A stretch of 64,000 nucleotides of DNA, taken from the NCBI GenBank assembly GCA_949987705.1, contig OX465281.1:3264001-3328000 (forward strand), given 5' to 3'. Position 1 is the stretch's first letter. The number at the start of each line of letters is the position of its first letter. Made by a program: the position numbers and the translations under genes. This document shows, in pieces, positions 1 to 12,700 of the stretch. Source of the DNA: Thereva unica (lineage: Eukaryota > Arthropoda > Insecta > Diptera > Therevidae). The notes beneath the pieces were generated by a model. The model saw only the letters and a program-made list of their open reading frames with translations, was not told the origin of the DNA and searched no databases.

Positions 1-59
1 TACTGCTCAACGTGGAGGCTCCACACCGAGACGGCACCTCCGGAAGGCGAGGCTGCAGT

Positions 60-160
60 GGTAGCACGTAAGTTGTTTCAATCGACCTCTCCATACAAAA
101 AATTTTGTAACACTTGAATTTTTGTATGAAGAGGTCGATTGAAACAACTTACGTGCTACC
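60..160. repeat. Short inverted-repeat element (MITE-like)
   Basis: Two 42-bp arms (60-101 and 119-160) are reverse complements with one mismatch, around a 17-bp spacer. The ends read GGTAGCACGTAAG inward. There is no coding content, and no clear target duplication at the edges. It would fold into a near-perfect hairpin. The superfamily cannot be assigned. Confidence 0.85.
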
Positions 161-796
161 ACCCCAGATTAGCTCAGTCCTGCTGTACGCAATGCCTGTG
201 TTAGCATCAGCGTTGAACAGGATGGCTAAGAGTAGAAAATGGAGGGCTGTATACAGGCTAAGCTCCCGTCTCGCATTTTGCACATACAGCACCTCGTAAA
301 ACCATGTAGCGTGCGTTGATAGCGGGCATGATCCCAATAGATATACTGGTAAGAGAAAGCATGTGTATCTATGTTCCAGAATAAGTTTGAGAGCAGTCAA
401 ATACAGTGCGGCGGCAGATGGCGCCCAGTGAGTCTGTAGCGATTTGACGAGGGAAATGGGGTTAGTCTGTTAAGGGTTGGCGGAGCCGCAGACCATCCGG
501 TTCCGAGGCATTGTTTGCCAATTCGTAGCAATGGTGTTTTTTATGGGAGCGGGCTGCTAACCCTCAGCCCAATCGACTTAAAACTCTGTTTTGTGGCGCA
601 GAGAGCTCGCCATTCGCCAGTCTTCCGTTAGCTCCTTCCGAAGAAGTACCCCAGGGGGCACCGCGTGGAAGTGGGATTAGGACCTGCTAACAGGTCTGCT
701 AGGTGTTCGTCTGCAGTGTTTTTCTCGGGTTTTGACAGAAGTGACAAATCGGGTGCTACCACCTTCCGAAGTCTTGGTTAGCCGTTCGCCCCCCAA
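161..796. other. Unassigned stretch
   Basis: No ORF, RNA gene or repeat end could be recognised here. GC content is moderate, unlike the A-rich tracts further on. It may be old repeat sequence, since it ends directly at an RTE tail fragment. Confidence 0.4.
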
Positions 797-852
797 AATG
801 CAAAACAGAGTCCGCTGGAGGGCAACCTATGTCCCATGAGGGATTAAAGGAG
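797..852 (+). mobile_element. 3'-end fragment of the RTE-like LINE
   Basis: This short piece matches the extreme 3' end of the RTE-like element at 29587-32006: the codons for the final residues (RVRWRAT...LCPMRD), the stop and the first untranslated bases. About 10 bp are missing inside the match. It is the smallest of three copies of this family in the window. Confidence 0.75.
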
Positions 853-2721
853 CTTAAAGAAGGAAGGAGTCACAGACCTATCCGCTTATCCCTTATTTGT
901 AAGGGAAAAGATGGGCGCAAATTGCAAACGCTTGCTTAGATTTGGGGAGCATCCACACGTTTGCGAGTGCGCTTGTATCTTCTGGACAAGCAAGCATGAC
1001 GGACGTCGAGGTTGTATCGGAAGAAAAATGAAACAAAAAGTTATGACACTTCATGCTTTTTGTTATTAAACATTTTTGTAAGGATTACGTTTTCAAGGTT
1101 TAATTATGTTTAGTTTGGATGGCATAAAATCCGAGCTTCACACTGTGGCAATTCAATGAGCCTCAGCTTTAAAGTTTAGTTGGTTTTGACAAAGATCGCC
1201 CGCTGGCTAATTATTACTATTGTTCTTACTACATTAGCAGGTTTAGTCTTCTTATCAAATTTCATTCATCGAGTGGTTGTCACACTCCGACCTTGATTTC
1301 AATTCATTCGAACACAATCTGATAGCAGTCCCAACCACGAGTGAGTTCCATGATATCTTTCACCATTAAATCCAATTTCGAGCCTGAGTTGATTTCTTCT
1401 AAGATAAATTAGATTATCTCTTCATTTATCTGGCAAGCACACACTCGTAAACATGTGTGTACGACTGATTAAAACGTTCGTCAACAAACTATCTACCAAC
1501 ACATCACATTATTTCGGAATCGAAAATCGCGATATTTATTTAATACGTAACGATTAAGCAGTCAACATCCGCAGGCTGCCAAGTGATATGGCGCATTAGC
1601 CAAAAACAAAATGTCTAGAAACGTCATCTGCAAAATAAATAAAAAATATTAGTTTTATGAATGAAGTAGGATTATGCCGCACCCACACACGCAGCGGCGG
1701 TCTTAAAATAAGACAAAAACTAATTTTTGAAGAGTCTAAAAATACCCACTTCAAAAATCTTCCACTTTCCCAAATTAGAAAATTTCTTAGTCAGCTTCAA
1801 GTGAGCTCTTAGCTGAATGAGATGCTGATACGATTTCTAAAACGTGGAATCCTCTCGTTGCTGGACTTCTTTTTGCCTCGGAGGAGGACAGGCAAACTGG
1901 GAACAGGTACGGAGGACGAATTTCGCTGAAAAGTGCAAATCAGAATTCAGAATGCGCACATATTAAAATAGTTGTGTGCAGTTTTCTAGTCCATCACGCT
2001 GTACAGTGCGGACGTCGCTAGTGCTGAAGGCAACAGTTGAGGAGATCTCTCTCTCGAATTTAGGTCATAGAATATTTTACACACACCCTCCGCATTTTTA
2101 AATCCTTAATAATTGAGCGCCATGTGGGAAATGTGTTTATTTTTCATTCACACCTTTGAGTACCATTAAGAATTTTTAGGGGACAAGACTTGGTCGAGAA
2201 ACCGAGAGGAAGAAGATCTCATGTAGAACATCTGTGTGAGAAACTTAAAATGTCGGCTGTGTGCACATGTTTTCACTGCTTTTTTTTGGAATCAAATTAA
2301 TTTGACATTTTTAAGCAGAATATTTTAATTTTAAATAATTTTGTTGTAGAAGCTTATGTGGGAGTAGTCTATCCACCGGGCTCAGTGTTTTCAAAGATGC
2401 AACCGAATAACTTGATGCACGTATGCTGTAGAACTTAGTTGGATGTAATTATCCAGGAACTACTTACAAGTGGCTATTTACATCATTACCAGCGAATAAT
2501 AGCTCTACCTTTGGCCAAAATAAGCTTCGTAACCTTGTCTAAAGTCTTGAAAATTGTTGCGAATCGGTCGTTACATCACCATACCTGTGATTTTCATCGG
2601 CTAGATTGATCGGGAGATACCGAATCGGCTAACGTTTTGCGAGTCCCTCTTCGCCCTCTACCCGGGATCGTGTCATCTTAGCGAGAGTAGCTTGTCCGAC
2701 CGCTGTCTTGCCTCGATTACC
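853..2721. other. Non-coding stretch, nothing recognised
   Basis: About 1.9 kb of AT-leaning sequence with no ORF or repeat that I can identify. The missing first coding exon of Spred (only a few codons are expected upstream of the EVH1 exon) could lie here or before the window. I could not find it. Confidence 0.4.
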
Positions 2722-2960
2722 CTATTTATCACGTGCATTTATTTGAAGGGAACCTACCTTATGCCCTTCATCCAATGGTATCTCGTGAAAGCAGCTCCTA
2801 TCCTCGCCAGCGCCGTGGCACAAAATTTTCGTGGCTATTTCGGATTCCTGCAGGCATAGTCGGCATGTTTCATCTTCAAGAATTGTCATACTTTTTAAAT
2901 AATATCGTGTTCTGTAGTTAGTGCCACAAGCCATCTGAGGGATTCACTCTGCATGTGCAC
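2722..2960 (-). pseudogene. LINE ORF2 C-terminal zinc-finger fragment
   Basis: The minus-strand translation contains DETCRLCLQESEIATKILCH, which has the shape of the Cys-x2-Cys...His...Cys knuckle ending many Jockey-superfamily ORF2 proteins (usual form DDTCRFC...E..EHxLCxC). The last Cys has been lost and no flanking RNase H is readable. This is an old retrotransposon remnant, not a host gene. Confidence 0.5.
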
Positions 2961-3354
2961 AATTTCTCTTTTTGCACTTGGTAACGTCATCTTACCCTGC
3001 CTACACGTATTCACAGCATTCCACTGTTTTTTGTGACCCATTTCTCGATGCTGGTCCTTACCAACCTTCTACCAATGGCCGAGTATAATCCCCAACCACA
3101 GGACTCGATCCCTTCTTTGCCAGGTTTGCCTAGGTTGTTCTAATCGATCCCTGGATATTCTCTAAAGCTTGTGTCAGAATATGCGTGCGTGCGGTGCGTG
3201 AAGCTCTAAATATTATAGAAGTGCATGCATTCAATTGCGACCTGAAATATAGCTGCAAGCAGAAAACGTTCGTAACGCAAAAATTGTACTACTTTCAACT
3301 TTTCCCTGCTTTGCACTGCAAATGGCCAAACACAAGCCACACATAACAAACATA

Positions 3355-3606
3355 TGTGAGTCGCTCAGAGGCCAATGCGGTTAAGTCCATTTTTGATACT
3401 TCCAGATTTTTGCAAATTTTAATGCAATAAATGGGTTTCTTCATTGTTATTAAAGGATTCACTTTTTACTACTTTTTTTCAGTGTCAAGTAGTAACAAGT
3501 GAATCCTTAATTAACAATGAAGAATACCATTTATTGCATTTAATTTTGCAAAAATCTGGAAATATCAAAAAATGGACTTAACCGCATTGGCTTCTGAGTG
3601 ACTCAT
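3355..3606. repeat. Foldback element with about 120-bp arms
   Basis: The arms (about 3355-3472 and 3485-3606) are reverse complements with scattered mismatches and small indels around a loop of about 12 bp. The shared core includes CCAATGCGGTTAAGTCCATT and ATGCAATAAATGG. It has no coding capacity and is probably a non-autonomous DNA transposon of undetermined superfamily. Confidence 0.85.
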
Positions 3607-3871
3607 GTAATGTTTTTTGGATATGTGTGAAATACAAGACGGAATGCAAGCGCACAATTATCTATTAGCAAAAATATGCCGCTTACTGCGCATTGGCTGC
3701 TCGCACCGCACGCACGCATGTAGTTTAACGCAAGCTGGCGTCACATTATTTTGTTTCGGGCGCCCGGTTTAGGTGACCTAGCTGCCCAGCAAAGCAGTAT
3801 CTTCGTGTGATAAACTTAGTTGTAATTGCCTAAATTCCCAGGAAATTCTTCTGCGCCCGCTCCGATGTTAA

Positions 3872-4620
3872 TCATGAAGATAATATATGTCTTCCGGTCT
3901 CTGTCGGTCGGTCTTGGAAGAGAATAGCTTTTGTCTTGCTAACGGTTATGATGAGGTCTTCTTCCATGCATGTGTGTGTTAGGGAGTTTCCGAGCCGCTG
4001 TTGTATCTGTAGATATACCCTGATCGAGTGTTGCTTTGAAGCTCCTCTGGTGGGAAGAAGAGTGGTCATGTTTAATTTGGGGCTCGTTATCACTTTCGCC
4101 GAGTACCGTTGTTTGTTCAGGTTGTCTTTATGTGCAGGCGCTTGGTATACAGCCAGGAAAAGCTTTTCGCCAGCCTTTGTAACACTCTCAGTGGATATTG
4201 TGGGATCTATGATTTCATGGGTGAGGCCAGGGTTTGCTGTGAAGATCTTAGCGATTCCCACTTTTTTGTCATGTATCACCGAGGTGGTGTCACATCCGAA
4301 GACGTACTATATAAAAGGAGGATTGTGTTGGCGAATGGAACTGCACCGAAAACAATTCGATCTGCACCTTGGCTTCATGAAGTACATATTGGTAGATGAT
4401 GGTGCCAATCCAATGAGAATAACTATCAAGTCTACATCCTCCCCTCAAGTCTCCCCGTTTGATGTACATCAGCTTTATCCAAACCGCACCTCACAATAGC
4501 TCCATCAGCATCCCCTGTAGCAGAAATTGTTTCAATCAATCAATGTCATTTGATCGGTGAGCAGTCTAGTTTTGTTCCTATGATGATCGTGCTTTCATTG
4601 AAGTCGATTTCAACGGAAGT
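3872..4620 (-). pseudogene. Degenerate TE ORF with GCDTTS motif (PIN/FEN-like?)
   Basis: Read on the minus strand with two or three frame changes, this encodes pieces in a characteristic order: an ADGAIV segment, DVDLIVILIGL, a STNMYFMKP segment, GCDTTS followed by a KVGIAKIF region, and LLPTRGASKQHSIRVYLQIQQ near the end. I recognise this order from uncharacterised TE-associated ORFs that are widespread in arthropods and cnidarians. The usual family pattern is (D)TD(L)xxLL, then HAFxGCDTTS, then LPPTRxAxxQHxxRVYYQ. The spacing of the acidic motifs recalls PIN/FEN-type nucleases, which is inference. The open part is 3872-4279. Upstream of it the reading frame has stops, so the copy is dead. 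Confidence 0.6.
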
Positions 4621-6543
4621 TTTTGCTAGCCCTTTTCGCTTCTGCGCTCCTCGTTTTGTGCTGTTCGTATCACTGTAACCACCACAAAAATTATGGTACA
4701 AATTTTCACCATAATATTTCTGTACATACGCAATGTACTGATGGCAAATTGAAGATATGTATGTAGGAGGACTCTTTTCAGTTCATTAGGTGGAGAAGGG
4801 AATCACCCATCACATTTGTGCCTTGGGTTTGATCGAGAATTGTGTTGTTCTCCACTGACAAAACATCGTAGAGGGATGACTGCATTCCTTTTCGCATTTC
4901 GTCCTTGCTGAACAGAGCCTGGGGAAATGAAGTTGACTCATATGACAAAAACTCTGTAACTTTGGAAAATTGTCAGAGTTTAGAAAAGGAGAATGGTCAT
5001 TGAACCTTCCGTTAATTATAGCTCGAACTCGTGAATCTCTCGTTCAGATACCAAGACGCCAACGCGCTGCTCCGAGCTTGCAAAAACCACTCCAACGACC
5101 TCCTCCAATGACGATGCCAACCGGTTATCCACAAACCCACTTGGGGAGTACAGAATCCATAGTTAATCTTCCTCGCGTCAGACCAACTGAACTTTTCATG
5201 GAGCCAATAGGGGTTTGTTTTATGGTCATATCCCACCAAACTCCTGTCCAAGGTGCGATTAATGGTGAAGTGAGTGATAGCACGTATAGTGAACAAAGGG
5301 GCCAGCCACATGGGTATCCACGCTCCCGCTACAGGCATGAAAATTTAAAAATGCACCTTCCCGAAGTATGCTCGCCCTTATTACAGATATGAATGCACTC
5401 GTAATCGACCATTCCAAACGCGAGTCTCGTTATGCAAAGCGGTCTCCCAACTAAGTAGTAATCACGTCCAATGCTGCTTGGCCTGAGTAATCGAACGAGA
5501 ACTGGTCTACTGAGTATGCGTAATGGTAACCTTTAGTTTTTAAAGTCCCAATTCTGCTCCCTTTAGTATAAAAAAGTGTGGATATGGATTTCGTGCGGGA
5601 TTAAAATTTTTCTGAGCTCACTGACGGGGCTGTGTCCCCTTAAGTTTCTATAAGTGAGAACGAAGACAAGTTAGGAATTCGTAGTGCTCCATTGGGCTTT
5701 AAATGAGCTCTCTACTCTGACCTTCTGCTTTGCAAGTTGGTTTTGATTGCCGTGCCTATGGCTAGTAGAATGAAGGGCAAATTTTTGTTCCAGTGAGTAG
5801 TGTCGTATCATCTCGTTTACTTAAGGATGCTAGCTAGTCGTTCGAATTGAGTGCGCACTGAGCAATTTGGTTACTTAATCTTGCAGTCTCGATTGCGTGT
5901 CTTAATATGCTATGAGTTCAAGTGATAACTCCGAATAGCGGTATGTGCCCGGCGACAAATCTTTTCACTACATTCCAGCGCTTCCTATGCGTCCGCCATC
6001 TGAGCTGCACAAACCTAGAAGGTACCTTTGCAGTTACACCTAAGGGACGTCAATCAGTTATAAATCTTAATCATGGCACGACGAAACAGACTTCAACGCT
6101 AATGTCAGGGCCACTACCAGCAGATCCGCCAGTACTACTAGTCAAACGAGTAACCGGGTCTGCTGGTACCAGTACGCCCAAGGATCATTGCAGAGTAAAC
6201 AGTGACCTTTTCTAAATCGGCCAAAAAAGCTTCCAAAGCCACAGGTCGGCGTCTCGGCTCGGACGTTAGTCTTTACAGAAAACAACAGGTCCCTTAACTA
6301 CCTTCTGCGGGCAGAGAACAGATTTCAAAAGCTACTCTCGGGGCTGATTTTCTGTCAAATTTCGAACTCTATCGATTTCGAACATCGACAGCGAGTCGAC
6401 TCGCACACCAATCTTGGGATTAACGAACTCGTTGTCGACTCATTTGCAAAATCATCATTGTCTCCTGAAATAACTTCGCACTATTATTAAATACTGTCTT
6501 TTTACCTTTTCACCATTTTAATAAATTTCCTTTATATTTTCAG
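4621..6543. other. Unassigned stretch upstream of Spred exon
   Basis: Two overlapping ORFs around 4970-5392 (plus) and 5012-5338 (minus) match nothing I know and look like chance frames in old repeat DNA. A segment at 5430-5540 is repeated at 58285-58395. The last 20 bp (T-rich, ending TTTTCAG) form the acceptor of the first visible Spred exon. Confidence 0.45.
5430..5540 (+). repeat. Dispersed repeat, copy 1 of 2
   Basis: It aligns in the same orientation with 58285-58395. Both contain TCTCCCAACT, a degenerate AATCACGTCCAATGCTG segment, AATCGAAC and CTGGTCTA.TGAGTA. About three quarters of positions agree by eye. Family unknown. Confidence 0.6.
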
Positions 6544-6721
6544 TGACTTCTTAGTTAGAGTTCGTGCGCAGGTTATGACCAGAGACGAAAGCACAGAGGG
6601 TTGGCTGCCCTTAGCCGGTGGCGGTCTAGCCAATGTTTCAATACGTAAAAGGGCTAGACTGCCACCTGGCGTTGGCGGGCACGAATACATCATCTACGGT
6701 CAAAGAATCTCAGATCAAAAC
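6544..6721 (+). CDS. Spred: Spred exon: EVH1 domain, first half
   Basis: Acceptor TTTTCAG before 6544, donor GTAAGC at 6722. The exon opens in phase with one base completing a codon, then reads DFLVRVRAQVMTRDESTEGW and on to the YIIYGQRISDQN segment. These are the first beta strands of a Spred EVH1 domain, including the aromatic W of the ligand groove. An in-frame ATG sits at 6575, but the EVH1 fold needs the residues before it, so it is not the start. Confidence 0.95.
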
Positions 6722-9700
6722 GTAAGCATGAAAAACGAACCTACCTGTCGAAAGGTGCAAAAGAGTTATAATCTTTTCTATTTTGCAGGTAATTTTAAGC
6801 TGTGTTATTAACCGAGATCTCAAGTACTTCAAAGTGATGCCAACATTTCATCATTGGCGTGCCGGTAAACAGCGGAATGGTCTGACATTTCAAACAGCTG
6901 CTGACGCTCGTGCATTCGACAAAGGCATAGTCCGGGCCTACAACGACTTGATTGACGGTAACTACCCGCTGCCTAAATGAGTTTGCGTGATAGTAAATGC
7001 TGCACTTGACTATTTTCAGTTCATTCCTAATTTTCGTTTTGTTTTAATTATTGGAATTTCTCGTCGCTTTTCGTTCTGTGCATGGCATGTCGTCGTTCGT
7101 ATTCCGTTCTCGTACGATTTCATCCATTCATGGTTAATTTGCGTTTTTAATTGTTTTCACTTTACACTTTCTGTGTGATGATTTTTTTGTTTTTAATGAA
7201 AGAGAAATTGGAAGTAATTAATTTCTTTATTGTTATTCTTTTTTTTTGTGTTTGAAACAGATAGCAAAATGTGACGAATCTTTATGAATTGTGGAAACGA
7301 TCCTGAACTTGTCCGATAGTTTTTAATTACATACATAGTTTATTTAGTACCTTATTTATTTTAAATTGAAATTTCAGGTGTATTGTAAGAATTTTAGCAT
7401 TAACTATTTCCAAAATCACTTCAGTTGTCCTGCCAATAAACTTATATTTTAAGCTTTAACCTTTAGTTCGTAGGTCATGAGAGTAAGTTCGTCATGAAAT
7501 GACGTAAGCAAATACCAACATAATCTCGGCATTCGATGTATTTCTTTTAAATATTTTATGGCAATAAATTGTTTTTATTGTAATTCTAACATAGCAAAAT
7601 CTTATCCTTTGAAAAGTATTCAAAATTTAAGCTTAAGCAAACCAGGCGAAACAGTAACGGGCTTCAGAATTTCCTGTTCCAACTTTAGCAGAGTTCAGAG
7701 CGTCGTCGGTTGGGAAACAAACCAATCCTACAACAACTTAACCAAACTATGAATCTAGTTTGGTCGCTCTGGATATCTTCAAGACTTCTGACAGAGTTTG
7801 GCATCCTGATCTGTTAGGTAAACTCCAAGCTATTGGTATTGATTCAGCTATAATGAACTGCATCGAGAAATGTCTTTTTGGCTGTTCAATTAAGGTAGTG
7901 TTTCCGGTGTTCCGCAGGATTCAATTTAATCGCCAGTTCGTTTCATAATCTTTATATACGTTATGATTTCGGTCGTATTTAATTAATTTACTCGAGTTGA
8001 ATTTAATTCCTATTCAAAATGAATTACTGTCGCATTTCCAATAAAACCTGCACTAACCAAACAAAATATTGACTTCGTTAAGGTATCGTTCGTAGCGTAT
8101 TAGCGGAAATATGATTTGAAAAGATTTTCATAAAATTCGGTCGAGCCGTTTTTGTTTAAACGACGTATGTGATTTTTGTACCAACAACGTGAATTTTGTG
8201 CGAACCAACAATGATGCCAAATTCTATGACGTCCCGATCGTAGCGTATTCGGCCGAACGGTTTCTTCGTTTAAGGAGGTATGTGATTTTTGTACTTGCAC
8301 GCTATGGTGCGAACAAATATGATATCAGCGACACTTCAACTCACTCAATACGAATTCGACCACGCGGTTCAGTGTAGCGAACAAAGTGCGAAGAAAGTCT
8401 GCTTCGTTCAGGAAAAACAAATTCTCATTGTTTGAACTAGCTTATCTAAGGTTACTTTTGCACCAGAGTTGATACTATATAGTCAATTTTCCACTAGTGC
8501 TAAACGTATTACTATTTTCTCAGAAGACTGTTTATCCCGTCTACGTCCAAGTCGGGCTATCTAGCTGCTATCTCTCCTTGCAATTCTTTGCCTTTCCATG
8601 TTTATTTGGGCTTCGTATTGCTTGAGCTTCTGGTGAATGGCCTTCAGTGCCACTTCCATCATTCTCCATACCTCCTCCGACCTTATCATCTAATCCACGA
8701 TGTTGTCCGATGTTGTTTCAATTATGTTCTTCGTAAAACTTCAAACCGCGGACATACTTCGTGTCCTCTTTATCGTCCAGGCATTCTGAGCATACCGGTA
8801 AATAGTGAGCTTTAAGGAACTGCGTGAGGTAGGTTGGGGGTGTTAAGGTGGGGTTTTATGCCTCCCTGTAAAGGGAACCAGTACCGTTTTTACTGGATTA
8901 ACGCTGAGTCCGCGGGTGGCAGTCCAGCTTGAGAGGGTTTGTAACATCGCCTCCATGAGATCACAGAGGACTTGAAGAAATTTGCCTTTTTTGATGATAA
9001 CAATGTCATCCGCGTACGCCATTGCTTCGCAATGGCTGGTTCATAGTTACGACCCATAGGAGTGGGTAAAGAAGTACTCCATGCGGAGTGCCTGTCTCTA
9101 TTTACGGCCTTTCAGACCGAACCGCCGCCCAAGATCGAGCTCTCCCGCCAGTAAGTATTTGGTGGGCAAGAGACACCAACGATGCCTCGATCCCATGTTC
9201 TGTCAAAGCCAGGGTAATATCGTCCGGCAATACATTGTTAAACGCTCCCTCTATGTCAAGAAATGCTACTAATGAATACTCCTTGACCTCAAGTGACTTT
9301 TCTATGATTGAAACCAATGAGTGAAGGGCAGTATCCGTGTATCTGCCCTTTGTATATGCGTGCTGCGGGCCAGAGAGTTCCGAGGTTTGTATGGCCCACC
9401 TCAGATATATTTCAATTAGCCTTTCAGGAGTCTTTAATAGAAAGGATGACGGGCTGATTGGTCTCGTTTGGTTGTTGCGTGGGAGGTTTTTCCTGCCATA
9501 GGTGTAAAAACTACACTACAACTGATTTTTTGTTTTCAGTGCCACTTCCATTATACTCCCACAAGTATCGGAGAAACCAGGTTCGTATTACTCCTTGAGG
9601 ACAGGGAGATGAACGAGGTTGGGAGGACGACTGTCTGCTACGTTCGAGAACGCATTGCCCAAGGTGAAACAGCGCGATAGACACGTATACAAATTGGGGC

Positions 9701-12700
9701 TTTCTCGGGTAAATAAGCCAATTTGGGAATTCAATCGGAATTGGACCACAAATCTGCCGTGCAAAGGGCAAAAGACCTAAATGCAAAAAGCTCGATTCGA
9801 GTAAAACGCGTTCAAAGTTTTTTATGCTTCTTTCCGTAAAATAAGAAAATGTAAATGAATTTTATACAAATTATCTAAACAATATGACTTAAAACGTTTT
9901 TCTAATGCTATAATATAATATTTTATCCTCCAACACTTTTAAATAAAAAGTTATGAAAGGAGAAATACTTTTGCATTACAATTCCTGTACCAGAGTCTTG
10001 TTGCAACCAAAGGAGAAAACAATTATATTCTCATAAATCGTTTCTCCCATGCTCCCTCGTTCCATTTGTTCCAAACAAAAAACATAAATATGCTCTTGAA
10101 TCATTTGACCATTACGCAGAGCGTGCATTCTTATCTCAAGAAAAAGCTCTATAGTCTTATAGAGAGTTTGCCACTTGTAAATTGTCTTCGCAAGACAACG
10201 GCCAAAAACCTGGAAATCTCTTGTCGTTTTCTATCCATCAAATATATTTTCAATTTACAAGTGGCAAACACTCTATAAGACTATAGAGCTTTTTCTTGAA
10301 ATAAGAGTCCACAATTTGTGCAATGGTCAAAAGATTTAAGAGATCATGGCTGCTTTGTGCGTTTTTTTCGGTTTGAAAATAATTCAAACCGACGCATATA
10401 AAGTAAATGTCCAAAAAGAAAACTTTTTATTAAAAAGTGCTATCAGTCTGAAATTTTTTTTAGGGATAAATATGAATATTTTAAATCAAAAAATCCATAC
10501 AAAGCCATTTTGACCTATAATGCATATAGGTCTTTTCCCCTTTGCACGGCAGAAATGGCAAAATTTGTCCGCCATATTGGTCCCGCAATTTCGAAATTAT
10601 AAGTTTTGATCGTAAATTCGTTATTTGCTACCTCAAAAACCTGCAGATACCGATTTTCATAAGAATCGGAATACAATTGACAACATTCGTCCGCCATATT
10701 GGCCCCGCCATTTTGAATTTATTAGTTATGCTGATAAATTCGGTTTTACTACCTTAAAATCCCTAGATGAGATTTTCATTAGAATCAAAACGAGCCTGAT
10801 TCGTCAATAGACATTATTGCCACAAAAAAGGACCAAGAGTTTAAATTGTTCATTTGCGTGAACTGACTAAAAGACTCCCTCTATTTCCAAAACAGTAATC
10901 ACAAAATTTAACACTAAAATCATATATTATTTTTATAATTTAAAAACAAAAAGCCTTTTAATTTACGCTTTATATTTTTAATCTCTATTGTCGAAGGTGT
11001 ACAAGTCAGCTAGAAAAAATAACATAACACTTAGCTTTTGGGATATATCGACCGAGTGTTTTTACCCTATATTTATTTATTTTAACAAAAAAGCTTGCGT
11101 TTCTTTGTCATTTTTAAATTTATAATAATAATAAAAGAAAAAAATATATAAAAAACTATATTTCACAAAGCTTTTAATATTTATTATTCACAAATTCTTT
11201 CACATTCCTTTAAGAAAAAAAGAAAATAAATATTCTTTTTGTTCTGCATTTGGTTTTCCATATTTGATTTATTTGTCTTTGATTTAATTAATTTTTTTCA
11301 TTTTATTTAAAGTCTAATTCTCTGAATTTAATTTTTCAAATCTAACATCATGTGCTCTTCTTTGTTTTGCCTCATAATTGGACATCTTTTTTATTGGTAA
11401 GTTTTAATGAAAGTCTTAAACAAAAAAACAAATAAAGACCTTTAAAACACACAAATAACTTTAATAAAATAAATTTTTATTTTATTAAAAGTGTAATAAT
11501 AATAATAATGATAATAATAAAAACAATTAATAATAATATTTATTTTAAAATGAAATAATAAAAGTGAAAAAGAAATAACGTCACCAAAAAAAAGAGGCGC
11601 TGCACTTAAAACACTTTCGTTGTGACAAGAGCAGAAACCGAACTGAGATTAAAAGAGATAAATGAAGATGTGGACGTTTTTCCTGGTGAAATAACAACAG
11701 TTTTCTCTTATTGTTTCAGGTATGGCACGAACTAACTCATCATGGCCCATCAATAAATATGATTCAGTTGGTGAAGATGATGTTTTTATGGTAATATTTT
11801 TGACTTATTCGGTCTTTCATAGTTTTAATGTTTTATTTTAATTTTTTAGACATTGGATTTACCTGTGGAACCTTCGGAAACACAATCTAGTCCTGAAGGT
11901 AGTGGAAGTCACAGTAAGTTTCATCAATATCAATTTTATAGGGAATTAAATTGATTAATCTTTGATCCCATGATATTTTGTGACAAAAATTGAAATTAAC
12001 CGATGTAATATGTGCCTATTCTCCATCCGATGGCGTATAATTCACGGATCTGGTCCTTCTGATAGTGGGGTTAGGCGCTGGCCTAACTACCGGAACCCGT
12101 AAAAACACATCAAGAATGAAGACGCATATGACAAGACCCCTTCCAATGAGATCAAAATGGCGATGGGAGACCTCAGTGTCAAAATTAAGAAACAACTGGC
12201 ACAGAGCAACCATTGGAAAGGGAAGTCTCCATGAAACATTAAACAATAACGAACAAGGTGTTAGCGATTTTGCAATGAGCAAAAATATGATCGTCAGTTC
12301 AACGTTCTTTCCCAAGAAAGAACATTCAAGAACATTCACAAACACACATGGCAATCTCCCAGGGAAAGATACTGCAATCAAATAGACCATATACTCATAA
12401 ACTAGATAGAAAGGCATCCTCTAAGAAAGATCTTTTTTAAGGAATGAAGGCCAAGTTAGACCTATTGTGTACGTACCTCACTAGCGGAACAGACTAGTCT
12501 CGTCGCCTTGCATGCAGAGTTGGCATTCTGTCTCCTGAGACAGTCCTAGGTTGTGGAAGTCATACCGCGGTGCTACAAGGCCAGTCTGATAGCCCACCAG
12601 CAACCTTAGGTCCGCTAAAGTGATAGTGCCCCTTAAGGCAAAGGGTCTTATAAGATCTTTAGCCTGTATAACACCTGGGACTGATTTCCAATAGGCTAGG

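Noticed and set aside
6575..6811. Separate 78-codon gene starting at the ATG at 6575
   Set aside because: It is an internal Met of the Spred EVH1 domain, and the frame runs through a clear GTAAGC donor at 6722 into intron.
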